Shown here: one piece after another, positions 61,782 through 64,000 of the stretch
How the letters are laid out: each line of letters starts with the position of its first letter
Numbering within the stretch: the first letter of the stretch is position 1
Source of the DNA: a virus
IMG/VR virus record: IMGVR_UViG_3300010885_052266
Location: 1 to 64,000 of that record
Length of the DNA: 64,000 nucleotides
Direction: 5' to 3' (one strand)
Position numbers and translations under genes: made by a program
Notes under the pieces: generated by a model
What the model was told of the DNA's origin: nothing
What the model saw: only the letters and a program-made list of their open reading frames with translations
Databases searched by the model: none

Positions 61782-64000
61782 ACACCAGCCCCTCCTCCGT
61801 CGCCCTCTCCGCCACCGCCACCACCGTTGTTGCCGCCTTGCGCGACCGCTGAAACGCCATCCGTCACGGTGCGCACATCGATGCGCACCTTGGCATTTGC
61901 CGGAACCACCAGGCTCACGCTGGCATAGGTGACCCAGGACGCCGTCGGGGTGGTCGCCGTTCCCATGTAGTCCGTATCAGTTGCGGTGATGCTCTGCGTC
62001 TGGATCTCCGAAGTCCCAACCGCAAGATTGTCGATTTGCGCGCTCTTGATGACTGCCGTGCCGATCTGGGCGCTGTTTGCCAGGATGAAGTTGGCCGCGA
62101 GATGGGTTGCCGAGATCGCGGCGGCGCTGATCTCTGTCGCCCGAACGGCACCGGCCGCGATCTTGCCGAACGTCACCGCGTTGGCGGCGATTTCGCCCGC
62201 CGTGATCGACAAGGCAGCGATCTTGCCGGCGGTGATGGCACCAGCCGCAATCTCCGAAGCCGTGATAGCGCCGGCCGCAATCTTGGCCGTGGTAATGGCC
62301 CCGGCGTTGATCTCGGCCGTGGTGACCGCGTTGGCCGCGATTTCGTTGGCCGTGACAGCGTCCGCCGCGATCTTGGCGGTGGTGATGGAGCCGGCGCTGA
62401 TCGCCGTGGCCGTGACAGCGTTGGCCGCGATCTCGCCTGCCGTGATGGACCCGGCGGCGATCTTGGCGGTGGTGATCGATCCGGCTGCCAGCTCGGCGGC
62501 CGTGATCGACAGGGCGGCGATCTTGCCAGCCGTCACCGACCCGGCGGCCAACTCGTTGGCCGTGACCGCGCCGGCCGCCAGTTTAGCGGTGGTGATGGCC
62601 CCTGCGGCTATTTCGCCTGCCGTGATAGCGCCGGCGGCGATTTTGGCGGTGATGATCGATCCCGCTGCCAGCTCGGTGGCCGTGATCGATAGTGCGGCGA
62701 TCTTGCCGGCCGTGACCGATCCGGCGGCCAACTCGTTGGCCGTGACCGCGCCGGCCGCCAGTTTAGCGGTGGTGATGGCCCCTGCGGCTATTTCGCCTGC
62801 GGTGATGGCGCCGGCAACGATTTTGGCGGTGGTGATCGATCCGGCTGCCAGCTCGGTGGCCGTGATCGAAAGGGCGGAGATCTTGCCGGCTGTGATCGCC
62901 CCGGCCGCTATTTCGTTGGCGGTGACCGCGCCGGCTGCCAGTTTGGCGGTGGTGATGGCCCCAGCCGCGATCTCACCCGCCGTGACGGAATTGGCCGCCA
63001 GTTTTGCCGTGGTGATCGATCCGGCTGCCAGCTCGGCGGCCGTGATCGAAAGGGCGGCGATCTTGCCGGCTGTGATCGCCCCGGCCGCTATTTCGTTGGC
63101 CGTGACCGCGCCGACTGCCAGTTTGGCAGTAGAGATCGAGTTGTCCGTGATCTGGGTTGAAGTTATCTGCCCGGTGATCTTGGTCGCGGCTATTGCTGCG
63201 ATCTGGGCATTGCTGATCTGGCCGGATATTTTCGCCGCCGCGAGGTCCGCAATCTGCGCGTCGGTGAGCTGCCCGGTGATCTTGGTAGAAGCGATCGCGG
63301 CCAACTGTGCGTCGGTGAGCTGCCCCGAGACCTTTGCCGCCGCGATTGCCTGGATCTGGGCATCGGTCAGTTGGCCGGTGATCTTGGTAGAAGCGATCGC
63401 GGCCAACTGTGCGTCGGTGAGCTGGCCAGATATCTTCGCCGCGGCGAGGTCGGCGATCTGGGCGTCGGTCAGTTGCCCAGTGATCTTCGTCGCAGCGATC
63501 GCGGCCAGCTGCGCGTCGGTGAGTTGCCCCGAGACTTTGGCGGCCGCGATCGCGGCCAACTGTGCGTCGGTGAGCTGGCCGGAAATCTTCGCCGCGGCGA
63601 GGTCGGCGATCTGGGCGTCGGTGAGCTGCCCGGTCACCTTCGACGCTGCCACACCCACGATCTGGGCGTTGTTGACCTGCCCCGTGATCTCGCCGAGGTT
63701 GATCAACTCGACCCATACCCCGGCTCGGTACTGGTAGAGCTTGTTGTCCACCGTGTTGAAGGAAACGGCGTCCTCGACTCCCGGCTCGGAAGTCCCCGTC
63801 ATCAGCAAGACAGGCTTGATCGATGCAGCGAATTTCGCGGTGTTGATGATCCCGTCGGCCAGATCGTCGGTGATCAGCAGCGTCGTGGTGGCGGAAACCG
63901 GGCCGGCGAAGGCCCCGGCGACTACCGGGGTGCCAAGCGCGATCCCCCGGACCCAGTAGAACCAGGTGCTGTTCGGCACGAGGACGGCGCTGTCCGCATC
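61778..64000 (-). CDS. Tail-tip (J-like) protein, C-terminal part; incomplete at the window edge
   Basis: The frame stays open to position 64000, so the N-terminus lies outside. STWFYWVRGIALGTPVVAGA resembles the end of a fibronectin-like domain of host-specificity protein J. Then follow two repeat arrays: TGQLTDAQIADLAAAKI-type units (about 63.2-63.65 kb) and GAITAGEIAAGAITTAKLA-type 11-residue units (about 62.1-63.13 kb). A jelly-roll-like segment (ATTPTASWVTYASVSLVVPA) and a Gly-rich tail close the protein. The GTG at 63979 is unlikely to be the true start. Confidence 0.84.
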   Translation of the reverse strand, partial: DADSAVLVPNSTWFYWVRGIALGTPVVAGAFAGPVSATTTLLITDDLADGIINTAKFAASIKPVLLMTGTSEPGVEDAVSFNTVDNKLYQYRAGVWVELINLGEITGQVNNAQIVGVAASKVTGQLTDAQIADLAAAKISGQLTDAQLAAIAAAKVSGQLTDAQLAAIAATKITGQLTDAQIADLAAAKISGQLTDAQLAAIASTKITGQLTDAQIQAIAAAKVSGQLTDAQLAAIASTKITGQLTDAQIADLAAAKISGQISNAQIAAIAATKITGQITSTQITDNSISTAKLAVGAVTANEIAAGAITAGKIAALSITAAELAAGSITTAKLAANSVTAGEIAAGAITTAKLAAGAVTANEIAAGAITAGKISALSITATELAAGSITTAKIVAGAITAGEIAAGAITTAKLAAGAVTANELAAGSVTAGKIAALSITATELAAGSIITAKIAAGAITAGEIAAGAITTAKLAAGAVTANELAAGSVTAGKIAALSITAAELAAGSITTAKIAAGSITAGEIAANAVTATAISAGSITTAKIAADAVTANEIAANAVTTAEINAGAITTAKIAAGAITASEIAAGAITAGKIAALSITAGEIAANAVTFGKIAAGAVRATEISAAAISATHLAANFILANSAQIGTAVIKSAQIDNLAVGTSEIQTQSITATDTDYMGTATTPTASWVTYASVSLVVPANAKVRIDVRTVTDGVSAVAQGGNNGGGGGGEGDGGGAGV
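62150..63650 (-). repeat. In-gene repeat arrays of the tail-tip protein
   Basis: At DNA level units of about 33 bp (11 codons) repeat some thirty times at 62150-63130, and units of about 51 bp (17 codons, GQLTDAQIADLAAAKIS type) about nine times at 63180-63650. The protein would form an extended helical or beta-helical rod. Such arrays change length by slipped pairing and may tune rod length. Confidence 0.8.

Noticed and set aside
61986-63737. A 583-residue plus-strand frame opposite the tail-tip repeats
   Set aside because: Reading the repeat array backwards gives an Ala/Val/Ile-rich product; the minus strand has the recognised tail protein.

Overview
The window looks like most of one arm of a high-GC tailed-phage (siphovirus-like) genome or a large prophage from an alphaproteobacterium, probably Rhodospirillales-like. 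Reasons: small and large terminase subunits, an endolysin beside a 3-TM holin of the gene-transfer-agent type, a very long tail fibre, a tail-tip (J-like) protein running off the right edge, an ERF annealing protein with SSB, an antirepressor and repressor-like proteins, dense packing with ATGA/TGATG start-stop overlaps, and no cellular housekeeping genes. No portal, capsid or tape-measure gene is present. Because leftward transcription leaves the window after TerL and enters it again at the tail tip, the missing head and tail genes should lie between the two window ends of a circularly permuted genome (inference).

Layout. 0.1-7.3 kb (minus): TerS, about a dozen small coupled genes, a degenerate TerL paralog, then the intact TerL. 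7.5-9.6 kb (minus): a multi-HTH regulator and small genes; 9.7-11.0 kb (plus): three unknown genes. 11.0-15.0 kb (minus): ASCH protein, a nucleoside diphosphate kinase-like protein, an MT-A70 methylase and small genes. 15.2-18.4 kb (plus): a sliding-clamp-like protein, then a largely non-coding region holding two copies of a structured block, an inserted AT-rich segment with a DnaA box (candidate replication origin) and a chimeric gene. 18.5-21.3 kb: tRNA-like sequence, RHH protein with a palindromic operator, RMF-like protein, antirepressor, XRE protein, VRR-NUC nuclease. 21.3-24.4 kb (minus): replication-initiation-type genes. 24.7-40.0 kb (plus): one long operon of about 35 small, mostly unrecognised genes ending in a strong terminator. 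40.1-45.6 kb (plus): recombination module (ERF, SSB, DUF2303). 45.6-52.2 kb (plus): MarR-like protein, degenerate exonuclease, gene fragments, endolysin, holin. 52.4-64.0 kb (minus): tail fibre and tail-tip genes.

The most striking feature is in the 25-40 kb operon. Nearly every gene is separated from the next by a ~50-nt element that repeats about 29 times: a GAAACCC-type hairpin (often with a UCCG loop), then a second hairpin whose stem changes from copy to copy but stays paired, then a Shine-Dalgarno of the form TGAGGAAATCA just before the next ATG. The same paired-hairpin design recurs at 15.5, 16.35, 16.7, 17.25 and 18.0 kb. This looks like a dedicated RNA-level system for handling a long polycistronic message; its function is unknown. 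The second theme is gene tinkering: a pseudo-ATPase TerL copy, a 53-bp templated insertion in an exonuclease gene, a chimeric gene made by inverted duplication, a truncated DUF5131 gene, a frameshifted cysteine-cluster gene joined in frame to the endolysin, and a 36-residue gene resembling only the last motif of a cytosine methylase.

All assignments come from reading the sequence; no database search was run.
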